Positions 53,496-64,000 of a stretch of DNA of 64,000 nt are shown piece by piece; the first letter of the stretch is position 1; every line of letters starts with the position of its first letter. The DNA is taken from NCBI GenBank assembly GCA_963669155.1, contig OZ022591.1:9646253-9710252 (forward strand). Direction: 5' to 3'. This DNA comes from Arbacia lixula (Eukaryota; Echinodermata; Echinoidea; Arbacioida; Arbaciidae). A model generated the notes under the pieces. The model made no database searches and was not told where the DNA came from. It saw only the letters and a program-made list of their open reading frames with translations. Position numbers and translations under genes: made by a program.

Positions 53496-53860
53496 AGAAT
53501 GTAAGACGAACCAGAGGCCGCTACACCAAGGAGAGTGTGTACCGGGCGAGTCGGTTGTGCGGCCAGCTTGGAATGGCGCTCGACCGAGTTGGGATGCACA
53601 ATCTATCGCAAGCCGGTTACGAGGGTCATGTGGGCAAGTCATCAGAGCGCATTGTCAACGTCGCGGACGTGCATGAGTTTGTACAAAAGTACAGAAAAGA
53701 TGCGCTTTTCAAGGTAAAACAAGGTAGGAGATTTAATGGGGGACATTACTTCGAAGACACTTTGAAACTAGGCGCAAAGTCGGCAAGTCTATTAAAGGCT
53801 GAACTTGTGAGACTCAATAACATGTATGATGCGCAGAGAGACATGGTTCCAGATGTCTAA
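53496..53860 (+). CDS. Exon 14, terminal
   Basis: Acceptor TTCTCACAG, phase 1 in, TAA stop at 53858. Encodes RRTRGRYTKESVYRASRLCG and later VNVADVHEFVQKYRKDALF, ending MYDAQRDMVPDV. The TAA lies in frame with exon 13, and no poly(A) signal close by is obvious. Confidence 0.82.
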
Positions 53861-54184
53861 TATGCCTGAACAATTTGAGCAATAACAGAAACTGTGCCCT
53901 TTTGCTCACAAAGTGAAATGATGGACAAAGAGAGTAAAAAATCTCTCATGTTTTGTGAGAGGTTTCGGGTTGAAGGTACGAAAAATAATCATTAATTTCT
54001 TTTTCATTGTGACATGAGATCAAAATCAAGATGTTTCATCCATTCCACTTCTTGATGTAATACATGCTTTGGCCACAAAGTAGGTATCTTAAAGCAAGTA
54101 ATTAGGGTTATCATACTTAGGACTAGACTTAAGCATATCGTTAGTATCATCGGTCATATCAGATTATACAGGATAAAGCTAAAG
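53861..54184. other. 3' flank of the gene
   Basis: A stretch near 53998-54080 (GATCAAAATCAAGATG, CCACTTCTTGATG.AAT, GCCACAAA) recurs at 55922-55983, so it is a short dispersed repeat. Confidence 0.5.
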
Positions 54185-54660
54185 ATTTTAACTGGTGTTC
54201 AACGGGTGTTTTCAACTGCTCCAATGAGTGTTTAACAGGGGTTTTTTTCAACTGTGATTTTGTTTAAACTGAGCCAGAAATCCCATTTCAATTCCCAGCG
54301 TTACCCATTCATTCAACTGGTTCAACTGATTTTTTCCAACTGCATGGTGATGAACTTGTTTTCAATCTGGCAGACTGGTGCTGAAGTGTTTAAGTGCTCT
54401 TTCCAACTGGACCAGTAATCCCATTTCAATGTCCAGGGTCACCAGTCAATTGCCAATGGTACCACTGGACCAGTTCCGTTTGGTGTTATCAAGTGGTGTA
54501 ACTAGAAAATGATACAGACCATTTATCGACTGGTGCTAATAAGTTTCATTTGTCAGATCAATTGTGAGCTAGTGTGCGTAACTAGAAATACATCATACAG
54601 ACCGTCATCAACTGGTGTAATTGCAAATACATGTACACACTGGTTCATTCCATCAAAAGT
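54185..54660. repeat. AACTGGT-word tract, locus 2
   Basis: Same phrases as 21600-22969 (TTTTCAACTG, CCAGTAATCCCATTTCAAT, CCAGGGTCACC, ACAGACC.TTTAT..ACTGGTG), same orientation, 31 kb away. Confidence 0.75.
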
Positions 54661-55750
54661 GGACATGATACCCCAAATTTGAAAAGTGTCCTGTCTTTTC
54701 AAATGGGGTCTCAGGTTAAAACGTCGAGTCCAAAGTGTGTGATTCTCATGTCAGAATGACAGTTTTCATATTTAGAATTGAGCTTCATCATTGATTTATA
54801 TTTTGATCAGAAATGGTAAAAAAAATGAAAGAAAATGTGTTTATGCCTAAAAAAACATCATTAATTATGAAAGTAGCGTAATTGAACTTTACATAAAAAT
54901 TCAGGCTTAGATAAGGCACCGCATTAAAAAAATAATACTTACTGGGGATTTTGTTACGCTTCAGTGGTCTTATAAAAACTTCAGCATTTTTGTGTTATTC
55001 CGTTACCAATTTCTTTTCTCAATATTTCTTTCCAAAAATGGTGAGAAGAAGATTTTCATGTATATAATATGCAAAGCAGATTTAGGCTGACTGACACTAT
55101 GGACGAACTTTCGCTTTTATTGATACTCCTGATATTTAACAAAAAGTTCATCAAGTTTCGTCATTCCGTTACGATACTCGGTAACGGAATGACGAGACTT
55201 GATTAATTTTTTCGATAGAATAGCATTGGACATTTGTAACCAAAATGTATGTGTATCTTCTCACTTTATATCATTGAAATTATTGTCACCTAGTAGCGTG
55301 AACGTCTTTTTAAGTAAAATGACGAGCCATCTAGTTAATATGTGGAAGATAACACTTCCCTTGTACTTTTATACTCTCAATGTAGTTACTTCCTTTATCT
55401 GGATGAATAGCATAATTATACATCACATGTACCTGAGTAACATTAGCAAAACCTCTTATCATACCAAAACAGGATTAATAGATTCTGAGGTAAAGTGTAA
55501 TGTACTAGTATCTTTTTTGTTGAAATGCAGAACATGAAAATATCTCAATCCTAATTTAAAACTTAGTTATTTACTTCATTTGCGAATGGTGAGCCTGTTT
55601 GTTGATATGCGTAAGTTTAATTGCTTTGAAAAGGACAGTCGTGTTACATGAAATACCCTTGGTGTGCGAGGGAAGGAAAACGTTTCGAGAGGGGAATGAG
55701 AGGAAGAGACGGGGAGACAGACAACGGATAGTGGATGTATGGAATGAGGG
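54661..55750. other. No gene recognised
   Basis: AT-rich. A small hairpin at about 55155-55198 (TTTCGTCATTCCGTTAC and its inverse) is the only structure seen. Confidence 0.4.
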
Positions 55751-55754
55751 TTGC

Positions 55755-55835
55755 AGTTCGTTATTCAGAAGTTTCGTTAATCCGAAAACAAAAAGGTTCG
55801 TTTCTCCGAAGGTTCGTTAATCCCAAAACGAAAAC
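55755..55835. repeat. GGTTCGTTAATCCGAAAA repeats
   Basis: Three closely spaced variants of GTTCGTTAATCCGAAAAC, likely the end of an interspersed element. The rest up to 56047 includes the short repeat shared with 53998-54080. Confidence 0.55.
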
Positions 55836-56047
55836 GAAATAAGGGCTTGTTTTGACCAGAATAAGAGCGGGGCAAAGCATGCCATCCGCAGCCATCGTCT
55901 AAGGCAGAAATTGCTCAGATAAAAATCAAAATCAAGATGCTGAGCCACACCACTTCTTGATGCAATCTTTTTGCCACAAAATACACATGTATCCTCCTCC
56001 GCCGAGATCATTATTGCGTAATATCCTACCACTTTTTAATTACAACA

Positions 56048-57071
56048 CCGGACACTCAACCAGGAGTCTACAAGATACCGTGTGAATGCGGTCAGTTCTA
56101 CGTTGGAGAAACCGGAAGAAGCCTTAGGACCAGACTCAAGGAACACCAGACCAGCTTTAGACGGAACGAATGGGAGAAATCAGCTATCGTCAAACATGCT
56201 CAGCAACAGAATCATCGCATCGACTGGTCCAACGCAGAACTCATCACATCCATTAAGCACTGGCACACCCGGCGCGTGAGAGAAGCCATCGAGATTCTTC
56301 AACACGACACGGTACCACAGGAGAGCGGACTTGTGATCAACGATATCTGGATGCCACTTCTTCACCACGCACACCGGCAGCACCACCACACACAACGCAC
56401 ACGGGACGACGACCTACCCGAAAGCTCGGGGAATTGAATACGCCGCACTTTCGCGCCGTTTCACGCTCCAGTGCACACCGCGCATTCGCGCCGCACTTTC
56501 GCACCTATTCAGCTGTTTCACGCTCTAGTGCACACAGCACATTCGCGCCGAAACGCTCTATTCTTATTGGCTGATTTCGGACACTCTCGGGTTATTTCGG
56601 ATCCCTTCGGATCACATAAATACCCGGCGCGCTCGTTAGTTTCTTCGAGTTATTCTCCGGATGACGGACAGAGCACACTGCCCGAAACGTCGAGACTGAT
56701 ACTCCCTCTTTCAGATTTTGAAAGAAATCTATAGTTAGTTGCAGAACTGACTATAACTTTTCTACACCTTTCTCATTTTCTTTTCTTGTCTTTTCTCTTT
56801 ATCACTACTTTGTGACTAGTTCACAACTTTCATCAACACCCACCCTCTTCTTCTACCTCCATTCCATCCCATTTATTTTCGGTTTAAAACACTGAAAACT
56901 AAAGCTAAAAATAGTCTTGTGTAAGTGTTATAAAATATAAAAATTCACCTCTCCTTTTCACTTTTCACTTTCCTTTCCTTTCTTCACCCCATAAGTGGGC
57001 CAATTATCCGAAAGAATACAACCACATGGTGTTACCGAAAGTTTTGCTATTTTCTAAATAGTATTTATTAG
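56048..57071 (+). repeat. Left pLTR
   Basis: 1,024 bp. Its first 390 bp are the GIY-YIG coding end of the ORF without the rest, followed by a promoter-like region with TTATTGGCTGATTTCGGACA and AAATACCC, a hammerhead-like motif, and a T/C-rich part. Confidence 0.9.
56655..56691 (+). ncRNA. Hammerhead-like motif in left pLTR
   Basis: CCGGATGA, then a hairpin of GGACAG with CTGCCC, then CGAAACGTC. The classical core would read CTGATGA; here the T is G and one extra C follows. Penelope-like elements are known to carry minimal hammerhead variants in both terminal repeats. Confidence 0.6.
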
Positions 57072-57083
57072 TACACTCTCACC

Positions 57084-59513
57084 ATGGAAACATTCAAAGA
57101 ACATTTAATCCAGCTCTACGGGGAGCAGATTGTTCTAGCTTCGAGGAGACTACAGCGTGATTTCATCAAGCAAGCCAAGCTTTTCAATCACCTAACTTTC
57201 CTGAAACGTTGCCGAAATTCCCAGATCATTCCTATAGGTCTTCGTCTCAAGTCACCTATTCAATCCAGCCGAGCAGAACGCATCATCAAGGAAGCAAGCA
57301 TGGCCCTCACCAGAGAACGGATCAGCCACACCAGAGAGCAGCTACACGTCGTTACCCAGGACATCGACTCACTCCAGATTCTACTACAAGAAAAGCTGAG
57401 CCAAGAAGACTTCAAGAAGATTGGGGCATTTAACGACGAAATCTACAAGAAGACCTTTAATAGGTCTAGGGCCAAGCAGCTCCGGAAATTTAGCACATTG
57501 CACCCTACTAGAGAACAACCAGCGGATACGTCAGCACCAGCCAGGAGGAAGACTGTCATCAACCTCAGCGACCGGAGCCTCTCTGAAGACGAACAAAAAG
57601 TGTTACAACTTGGTCTCAATTTTGCTGTGGCACCTAAGAAAATTCCTTTCGCAGAGGTCATTCAGCAAATTGAGCCTAATCTTCGTGTTTTGAACAAGAC
57701 AACAGCTGACAGCGTTAGATTTCAAGTTTCACAGGTTCTCTCTACTGCCAAGCCACCTAGAGCCAACATCAGCAAGGACGAACGAGCTGCCATCCAAGGA
57801 CTTCGTAGGGATCCATCCATCCACATTCTCAAGGCCGACAAGGGAAACGCAACAGTCATCATGCGACAGGACGAATACGACAGCAAGATGGAGAGCCTCC
57901 TCAACACTTCAACCTACACCAAACTGTCCAGAGATCCGACGGCTGCTACAGAAAGGAGAATCAACGAGAAATTGCTAAAACTTCATCGAGAGGACATCAT
58001 ACCCAAGCCGCTATACTTCAAACTTCGATGTTCGTCATCAACCTGCCCTGTGATATTTGGACAACCTAAAATACACAAGCCAGATACGCCACTTAGGCCC
58101 ATCGTCGCAACAAGGGGATCTCCGACATACGACACGGCTCGACATCTTGCTACGATTCTTCAACCACTTGTTGGGAACTCATCTCATCACATCGCCAACT
58201 CCAAGCATTTCATTGAGAAACTCAACGCAATTCAAATCTGTCCTACAGATACGCTTGTCAGCTTTGATGTTGAATCTCTCTTCACCAATGTTCCTGTTTC
58301 AGAAGCCTGCAGTATCATCCGACAGAGACTAGAGGAAGACGACGCCCTACCAGAACGGACAGCTATGTCTCCAGAGCACATCCAGGATCTACTTCTCACA
58401 TCCCTCAACTCGACTTCATTCCAGTGGCGTAACTCTTTTTACAAACAGGTTGAAGGAGCAGCAATGGGGTCACCTCTCTCCCCCATCGTCGCCAACATCT
58501 ACATGGAGGAATTTGAGACAGCAGCACTTCAAACATCGACTCTCTGCCCCAAATTATGGGTTAGATATGTTGATGATATTTTCGTCGTGTGGCAGCACAG
58601 CAGAACTGATCTCCAGGAATTTCTTTACCATCTTAATCACAGGCACCCAAGCATCAAGTTCACCATGGAGATAGAGCAGGATCTTTCCATCCCATTTCTA
58701 GACGTACGCATTACAAGGACAGCTGAGGGAAAGGCATCACACCAAGTCTACCGGAAACCGACGCACACGGACAGGTACCTCAATTTTAAATCGTTTCATC
58801 ACCCTTCTGTTTTACAGTCAGTATCCAGTACTCTCATCCGGCGAGCACACGACATCAGCGACGAGGAACACCTTCAACAAGAGCTTCAGCACATCAAGAC
58901 AGCGCTCACCAGCATCAACGGATACCCTCCTCGAAAGGTGAAGACATCTCTACCTCGTCCGCGCACTCCTGCTCCGCCACATTTAGCTTCAGTTTTTCTC
59001 CCTTACATAGGACAAGCTTCTCACAAGATTCAGCGGATTCTCAAGAACGTCAACATCCAGGTCAGGCACCGATCTTCAGGTAAGCTGCACTCCAAGCTCT
59101 TCACCCACAAAGACAGGAAGCCGCCGGACACTCAACCAGGAGTCTACAAGATACCGTGTGAATGCGGTCAGTTCTACGTTGGAGAAACCGGAAGAAGCCT
59201 TAGGACCAGACTCAAGGAACACCAGACCAGCTTTAGACGGAACGAATGGGAGAAATCAGCTATCGTCAAACATGCTCAGCAACAGAATCATCGCATCGAC
59301 TGGTCCAACGCAGAACTCATCACATCCATTAAGCACTGGCACACCCGGCGCGTGAGAGAAGCCATCGAGATTCTTCAACACGACACGGTACCACAGGAGA
59401 GCGGACTTGTGATCATCGATATCTGGATGCCACTTCTTCACCACGCACACCGGCAGCACCACCACACACAACGCACACGGGACGACGACCTACCCGAAAG
59501 CTCGGGGAATTGA
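57084..59513 (+). CDS. Penelope-type reverse transcriptase with GIY-YIG endonuclease
   Basis: 809 aa, ATG start, no internal stop. Around residue 250 lies the Penelope signature LKADKGNATVIM; then IFGQPKIHKPDTPLRPIVA near 325, the RT A-box SFDVESLFTNVP near 393 and the catalytic box RYVDDIFVVW (YVDD at 495-498). QVYRKPTHTDRYLNF follows near 560. The C-terminal GIY-YIG nuclease starts GVYKIPC at 686 and has YVGETGRSLRTRLKEH. Function: target-primed reverse transcription with an endonuclease of the GIY-YIG type; the RT is related to telomerase. All catalytic residues that I can check are present, so this copy could be active. Any intron that some Penelope elements keep is absent. Confidence 0.93.
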   Translation: METFKEHLIQLYGEQIVLASRRLQRDFIKQAKLFNHLTFLKRCRNSQIIPIGLRLKSPIQSSRAERIIKEASMALTRERISHTREQLHVVTQDIDSLQILLQEKLSQEDFKKIGAFNDEIYKKTFNRSRAKQLRKFSTLHPTREQPADTSAPARRKTVINLSDRSLSEDEQKVLQLGLNFAVAPKKIPFAEVIQQIEPNLRVLNKTTADSVRFQVSQVLSTAKPPRANISKDERAAIQGLRRDPSIHILKADKGNATVIMRQDEYDSKMESLLNTSTYTKLSRDPTAATERRINEKLLKLHREDIIPKPLYFKLRCSSSTCPVIFGQPKIHKPDTPLRPIVATRGSPTYDTARHLATILQPLVGNSSHHIANSKHFIEKLNAIQICPTDTLVSFDVESLFTNVPVSEACSIIRQRLEEDDALPERTAMSPEHIQDLLLTSLNSTSFQWRNSFYKQVEGAAMGSPLSPIVANIYMEEFETAALQTSTLCPKLWVRYVDDIFVVWQHSRTDLQEFLYHLNHRHPSIKFTMEIEQDLSIPFLDVRITRTAEGKASHQVYRKPTHTDRYLNFKSFHHPSVLQSVSSTLIRRAHDISDEEHLQQELQHIKTALTSINGYPPRKVKTSLPRPRTPAPPHLASVFLPYIGQASHKIQRILKNVNIQVRHRSSGKLHSKLFTHKDRKPPDTQPGVYKIPCECGQFYVGETGRSLRTRLKEHQTSFRRNEWEKSAIVKHAQQQNHRIDWSNAELITSIKHWHTRRVREAIEILQHDTVPQESGLVIIDIWMPLLHHAHRQHHHTQRTRDDDLPESSGN

Positions 59514-60146
59514 ATACGCCGCACTTTCGCGCCGTTTCACGCTCCAGTGCACACCGCGCATTCGCGCCGCACTTTCGCACCTATTCAGCTGTTTCACGCT
59601 CTAGTGCACACAGCACATTCGCGCCGAAACGCTCTATTCTTATTGGCTGATTTCGGACACTCTCGGGTTATTTCGGATCTCTTCGGATCACATAAATACC
59701 CGGCGCGCTCGTTAGTTTCTTCGAGTTATTCTCCGGATGACGGACAGAGCACACTGCCCGAAACGTCGAGACTGATACTCCCTCTTTCAGATTTTGAAAG
59801 AAATCTATAGTTAGTTGCAGAACTGACTATAACTTTTCTACACCTTTCTCATTTTCTTTTCTTGTCTTTTCTCTTTATCACTACTTTGTGACTAGTTCAC
59901 AACTTTCATCAACACCCACCCTCTTCTTCTACCTCCATTCCATCCCATTTATTTTCGGTTTAAAACACCGAAAACTAAAGCTAAAAATAGTCTTGTGTAA
60001 GTGTTATAAAATATAAAAATTCACCTCTTCTTTCACTTTTCACTTTCCTTTCCTTTCTTCACCCCATAAGTGGGCCAATTATCCGAAAGAATACAACCAC
60101 ATGGTGTTACCGAAAGTTTTGCTATTTTCTAAATAGTATTTATTAG
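59124..60146 (+). repeat. Right pLTR
   Basis: 1,023 bp, differing from the left copy by three substitutions seen at about 59416, 59682 and 59969, and by a C/T change plus a one-base deletion near 60029. Confidence 0.9.
59731..59767 (+). ncRNA. Hammerhead-like motif in right pLTR
   Basis: Identical to the motif at 56655-56691. Confidence 0.6.
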
Positions 60147-61013
60147 AACACCGTTTTTGTTACTAAAATACGTTTATTTCATTAAAAAAAAAAACGTTTT
60201 CGGACAAACAGAGCAGAGTGCTTCCCGGAATGAGGAATCGAGGGAAAACGTGATGAGAAAAAATGAGGAGTGTGAAGGAAGAGAGGACGGAGAAGGATAG
60301 AAAAGAAGTGAGAGGAAGAAAGTGATGTAATGTGGGGTATTGTTGTAAATAGTAGTTTAAAGACCGTATCGAGATCACCAGGCAGAACCACTCGCAAGAA
60401 GTAGAATGACACGTTTCGTATACTGTATTTTTATGTACATGTAGTTTAATTCTATCCGACGTGGATATATGAACAGAAAATAAAAGAGTCGTACAGAAGA
60501 AGCGTAGCAAGCGACAGGACTTGCACGTGCCAGAACTAACTCTACACGCCTTTGCACACACTAATTCAAGGTCAATGAAACTGTTATAATAAACCCTCTA
60601 CTAACTCCACGAAACCCAATTCAAATTACGTTAATCCACTGATCATAATCTTAACTTTCAGTAAAAAATCTTCGCGCGATCAGCTATGAGGAGGGAATCG
60701 GGCAGGTAGCTCGGGTTTTATGTATGGTCACCCATTAACTTGTGTAAACAATGCAGCGAGGTTTGGCGGGCGAGTTCATTATACCTTTGGGGGATTTGTG
60801 TTAAATTGTGCAATCTGAATGAGACATTTTGCTATTTACACACACCACGCTCAGCACAATAGAGGAGATTTTCAATTTACAAAACCAAAATCAGATAATC
60901 ATAATATCCTGAACATTGAAAACCACTGCATGCACTGGATTAGAGTCAGGTAAACACATACACCCCCGCATAACAAATGGTGCGGTCTGCTATGAACTGA
61001 GCTACTGCAGTGA
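60147..61013. other. No gene recognised
   Basis: AT-rich flank between the Penelope-like element and the LINE. Purine-rich around 60240-60320. Confidence 0.4.
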
Positions 61014-64000
61014 TCGATTGCATGTGGGCTGTTCGAACATGTAGCGCAGCAGGCGATTTTAATAATAATGATAACTTGTTTTAACAAAAATGGTGGTTGT
61101 AGCACTGTCGACTATGCATTAGTTTCTTACACACTTTTTGATCACATTTGTGGGTTTCAAGTTGATACCTTCGATAAATGTTTCTCAGATGTACATTGCC
61201 CTATAATACTATCATTAGGTAGTACCTTGCCATGTCCACCCAAGGATGAGACAGCGTATGATAGCGCTACTGGTTCTATTACAGCTGTCAACGTTAGATC
61301 AGGTCACTTAGCATTTAGGTGGTCTCAAGATAAGGCTGAAGAATATATGCTTAATGTTGGTACATCTCTTACTGATTTATCCGAGAGTCTAAATTGTCTC
61401 AAAAAGGATGTCAATATTGTAAGTGTTGATGGTTTTTGTTCAAAACTCTGTACAGTTTTTGTTAAAGCTGCAACTGACGCAGGTGTGAGTTCTTGGATTG
61501 ATCCTTGCCAGACTGCTCACAAAAAGTGTGAAACAAACCAACCTTGGTTTGACCATGAGTGCCAAATTGCCAGAAGGAAATATTTTACAATAAAAAATAG
61601 ACTTAAGGGTAAGGAGCATGCAGGTCCAGACTCTGATGTCAGTCTTGACGTGGAAAGGAAGACTTACAAAAAGTTGTTGAGACATAAGAGGAGATTATTT
61701 ATAACAACATTAAATGAAAACTTACGTTCTTTGAAGAAAAATAATCCCTCAGAATATTGGTCAATATTAAAGAAAGGTGAAAGAAAAGCTCCTATTAGCG
61801 ATAAAATCCCATTAAATGTATTTGTGGATCATTTTAAACTCCTGGGGAATACAGATAATGTTCCAGTCTTAGAGAGCTCAAAGAATGAATTGCACTTTCA
61901 GCCTGTTTCAAACAGTCCTGATTATGACAATGACATTCTGAATATTCCAATTACTGTGGAAGAAACCTTGTTGATCATTAAGAAATTGAAAAATGGTAAG
62001 GCCTCTGGTATTGATTTAATGAGGAATGAATTTCTGAAAAATTGTCCATCCTCTGTCATGCACATTATTGTTTCTTTGTTTAATGCTGTACTAGATAGTG
62101 GTGTTATCCCTACTGACTGGTGTGTTGGAATCATTATTCCAATGTTTAAGAATAAGGGTGATGTTAAAAACCCTGACAACTATAGAGGTTTAACCTTGTT
62201 AAGCTGCTTGGGGAAGTTGTTCACCTCAATTCTTAACCATAGAATTACTGGATATCTAGAAAGAAATTCCACAATTGGTGAGGAACAAGCTGGTTTCCGT
62301 TCAGGTTACTCAACAACTGACCATGTATTTACACTGAAATGTATAATTGATATTTATCTACAGCAAAAAAAGCGTTTATATTGTGCATTCATTGACTACA
62401 AAAAAGCTTTTGATTTGATTGATAGATCCTCCTTATGGTTGAAAATGTTGAAGTCAGGTGTAAATGGAAAAGTTTTCACTGTTATCAAAAACATATATGG
62501 CTATGCCAAATCTTGCGTAAGCGTAAAGGGAAAACTTTCAGACTACTTTTCATGCAATGTAGGGGTACGGCAAGGAGAAAATCTGTCTCCGCTTTTATTT
62601 GCGTTGTTTTTAAACGATTTTGATAAACACATTGGCAGATTGTATAGCGGTCTCCATTCGTTATCTGCCTTGGTAGATTCACATGTAAGCGAAGATGAAA
62701 TAGAGGCGTTTTCTAGATTATTCTGCTTATTATATGCCGATGACACCCTCATTTTCGCTGAAAGTCCAGAGGAGCTTCAAATTGCATTGCATGGAGTTGA
62801 GGAGTACTGCTCGAAATGGCATCTTCAAGTTAATACTAGTAAAACAAAAATTGTAATTTTCTCCCGAGGAAAAGTGAGGAAGGTACAATCATTCATATTT
62901 AATGGTGAAGAGTTGGAGATTGTTTATGATTTTGTTTATTTAGGAGTGAAATTCAACTACAATGGCAGCTTCAAGAAGGCCATCACAAAGCAAGTGATTC
63001 AGGCTCAAAAGGCTTTATTTAGTATGCTAGTTAAAGCAAAGAGATTGCAGTTATCTATAGATACTCAATGTGAATTATTTGATCGTATGGTGCTTCCGAT
63101 TTTGTTGTATGGAAGCGAGGTCTGGGGATACGAAAATATAAGTCAAATTGAAGTATTTCACAGAAAGTTTTTAAGAACTATTCTACATGTTAATAAATGC
63201 ACTCTCGACTGCATGGTTTATGGTGAAACTGGTCGATGTGTAATACTAAACCATGTCAAATGCAGAATGGTTGGGTTTTGGTTAAGGATCATCAAAGGGG
63301 AACAAACTAAGCACTCATTTTTACTTAACCGCCTTTCAAAATGTTTGAGCCAAAATGAAGACTTGAATTCAGCATCAAATTGGTTACGCTATGTTGAAGA
63401 TATATTGAACAATGCAGGATTTGCTAATGTGTGGTCATCTCAGAGTCATGGATTTAAATCTGAATGGGTACTGAAAGCATTGAAATTGAGACTAGCTGAT
63501 ATCTTTAAACAGGACTGGAAAGCTACAATATGGAGTAACCGATTATGTTCCAATTATAGAATGTTTAAAGGCCTATTGGAACTGGAAAAGTATCTGCTGT
63601 TTCTTAATAGTAAAGATGCTACTACTTTGTGTAAATTCAGATGTAGATCACACAGTTTACCTGTAAATAATAATAGGTTTGACTCAGACATGTCGCAGGA
63701 TGATATATGCACACTCTGCTTGTCAGATACAGGGGATGAATTCCATTATATATTTGTTTGTCCTTTCTTTTTGGGAGAGAGAAAGTTATATTTACAGAAA
63801 TCAGTATTACGTAGCCGTAGACCTAGCTCTATAGAAATGGAGAAACTTTTTAAGATGCAAGACTCTTGCCACTTGAGGAAACTTGTAAAATTTATTAACA
63901 TAATCATGAATCATTTTAGTCATGAACCAAAAAGAAGTGATTTTGTTGATGTTACTGTTCAGCGTCACGAACATGTAGTTACACGTAGTGGTAGAATTGT
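61014..64000 (+). CDS. LINE ORF2, 5'-truncated, open to the window edge
   Basis: The frame is open from just after a TGA at 61011 to 64000 with no stop (about 995 codons) and runs off the window. Recognisable sequence begins near 61083 with NKNGGCSTVDYALVS and FSDVHCPIILSL, the end of an apurinic-type endonuclease domain. Then come the RT blocks: KLKNGKASGIDLMRNEFLKN, NYRGLTLLSCLGKLF, EEQAGFRSGYSTTDHV, FIDYKKAFDLID, GVRQGENLSPLLFALFLNDF and the catalytic LLYADDTLIF near 62733. Near 63715 is the C-terminal CTLC...HYIFVC knuckle. The start of the endonuclease is missing, so the insertion is 5'-truncated near 61060; the rest looks undamaged. The clade is not certain (I/Nimb- or CR1-like). Confidence 0.88.

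Larger units (their letters stand above)
32522..53860 (+). other. Gene model: CxxC domain - Pro-rich - PHD - DUF6589-like protein (14 exons)
   Basis: I assembled 14 exons with GT-AG borders and matching phases; their summed length is 2,361 bp, exactly 787 codons with one stop. Exon 1 gives a CLTC...CAKC zinc-binding-like N-terminus, exons 2-4 a proline-rich linker, exons 5-9 the region that in DUF6589-type proteins reads FSW..LW, KGR..K..LVQ..MSL and L..LGV..SY. Exons 11-12 encode a PHD region, and exons 12-14 the DUF6589-like part (LRLWKVYLPFL, NRTVNLQGGPGKNIALDM, SRLCGQLG). DUF6589 proteins form multi-copy families in marine invertebrates; their function is not known to me, and a transposon origin is possible. 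Exon 13 is split by a transposon, so the copy in this assembly should not make the full protein. The 25-bp exon 9 and the weak donor of exon 7 are the least certain parts. Confidence 0.75.
56048..60146 (+). mobile_element. Penelope-like element, apparently complete
   Basis: 4.1 kb: a left direct repeat (56048-57071), an 809-codon ORF (57084-59513) and a right direct repeat (59124-60146) that contains the last 390 bp of the ORF. AACACCG occurs at both outer borders (56044-56050 and 60147-60153). Repeats of this kind, overlapping the ORF end, are typical pLTRs of Penelope-like elements. The two repeats differ at only about five positions, so the insertion is young. Confidence 0.9.

Noticed and set aside
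56082-56395. Separate small genes in the left pLTR
   Set aside because: They are out-of-frame readings of the duplicated GIY-YIG coding end, repeated exactly at 59158-59471.
1-64000. CRISPR arrays, rRNA and tRNA genes
   Set aside because: None found on reading; the tandem arrays have no regular repeat-spacer structure and the context is eukaryotic.

Overview
This is a window from an animal genome, most likely a marine invertebrate deuterostome (echinoderm-like). That placement is an inference from the dense mix of small foldback elements, the frequent ACATGTAC words, the class of Penelope and LINE elements, and the FEM1-like and DUF6589-like genes; no species can be named from the sequence. 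Genes are intron-containing, AT-rich intergenic DNA dominates, and one 200-base run of N marks an assembly gap (42004-42203).

Layout. 1-8.9 kb: microsatellites, a decayed LINE reverse transcriptase, one terminal exon of an unidentified gene (1624-1817), a ~124-bp minisatellite and a MITE. 8.9-20.3 kb: two single-exon minus-strand genes for divergent FEM1-type ankyrin proteins (putative CUL2 ubiquitin-ligase substrate receptors), with a broken 3' copy of the first between them and several TTAA or foldback elements. 21.6-23 kb: a tract built from an AACTGGT-like word with embedded hairpins. 22,974-30,738: a complete LTR element with identical 223-bp LTRs, PBS, polypurine tract, gag, a protease in the -1 frame, and, where reverse transcriptase and integrase should be, a spliced ORF coding for a C2H2 finger plus a TatD-type metal-dependent nuclease domain with every expected metal ligand present. 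I consider this the most unusual system in the window.

31.7-32.2 kb: a near-perfect inverted repeat carrying hammerhead-ribozyme-like sequences of the Penelope type. 32,522-53,860: a 14-exon plus-strand gene (786 codons by my splice model, all phases compatible) for an N-terminal CxxC/CxxC domain, a proline-rich segment made of freshly duplicated exons, a PHD region and a DUF6589-like C-terminal domain. Its exon 13 is split by an 876-bp transposon with a 5-bp target duplication, so this allele is probably broken. Its introns hold two copies of a transposon with 7-bp target duplications, a TTAA element, a tandem duplication that copied part of exon 10, and a 1.9-kb insertion whose empty site is preserved in the sister copy.

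56.0-60.1 kb: an apparently intact Penelope-like element (RT plus GIY-YIG, 809 aa) between 1-kb direct repeats that carry hammerhead-like motifs. 61,014-64,000: a long LINE ORF2 (endonuclease end, RT, C-terminal zinc knuckle) that stays open to the right edge of the window. No rRNA, tRNA or CRISPR array was seen.
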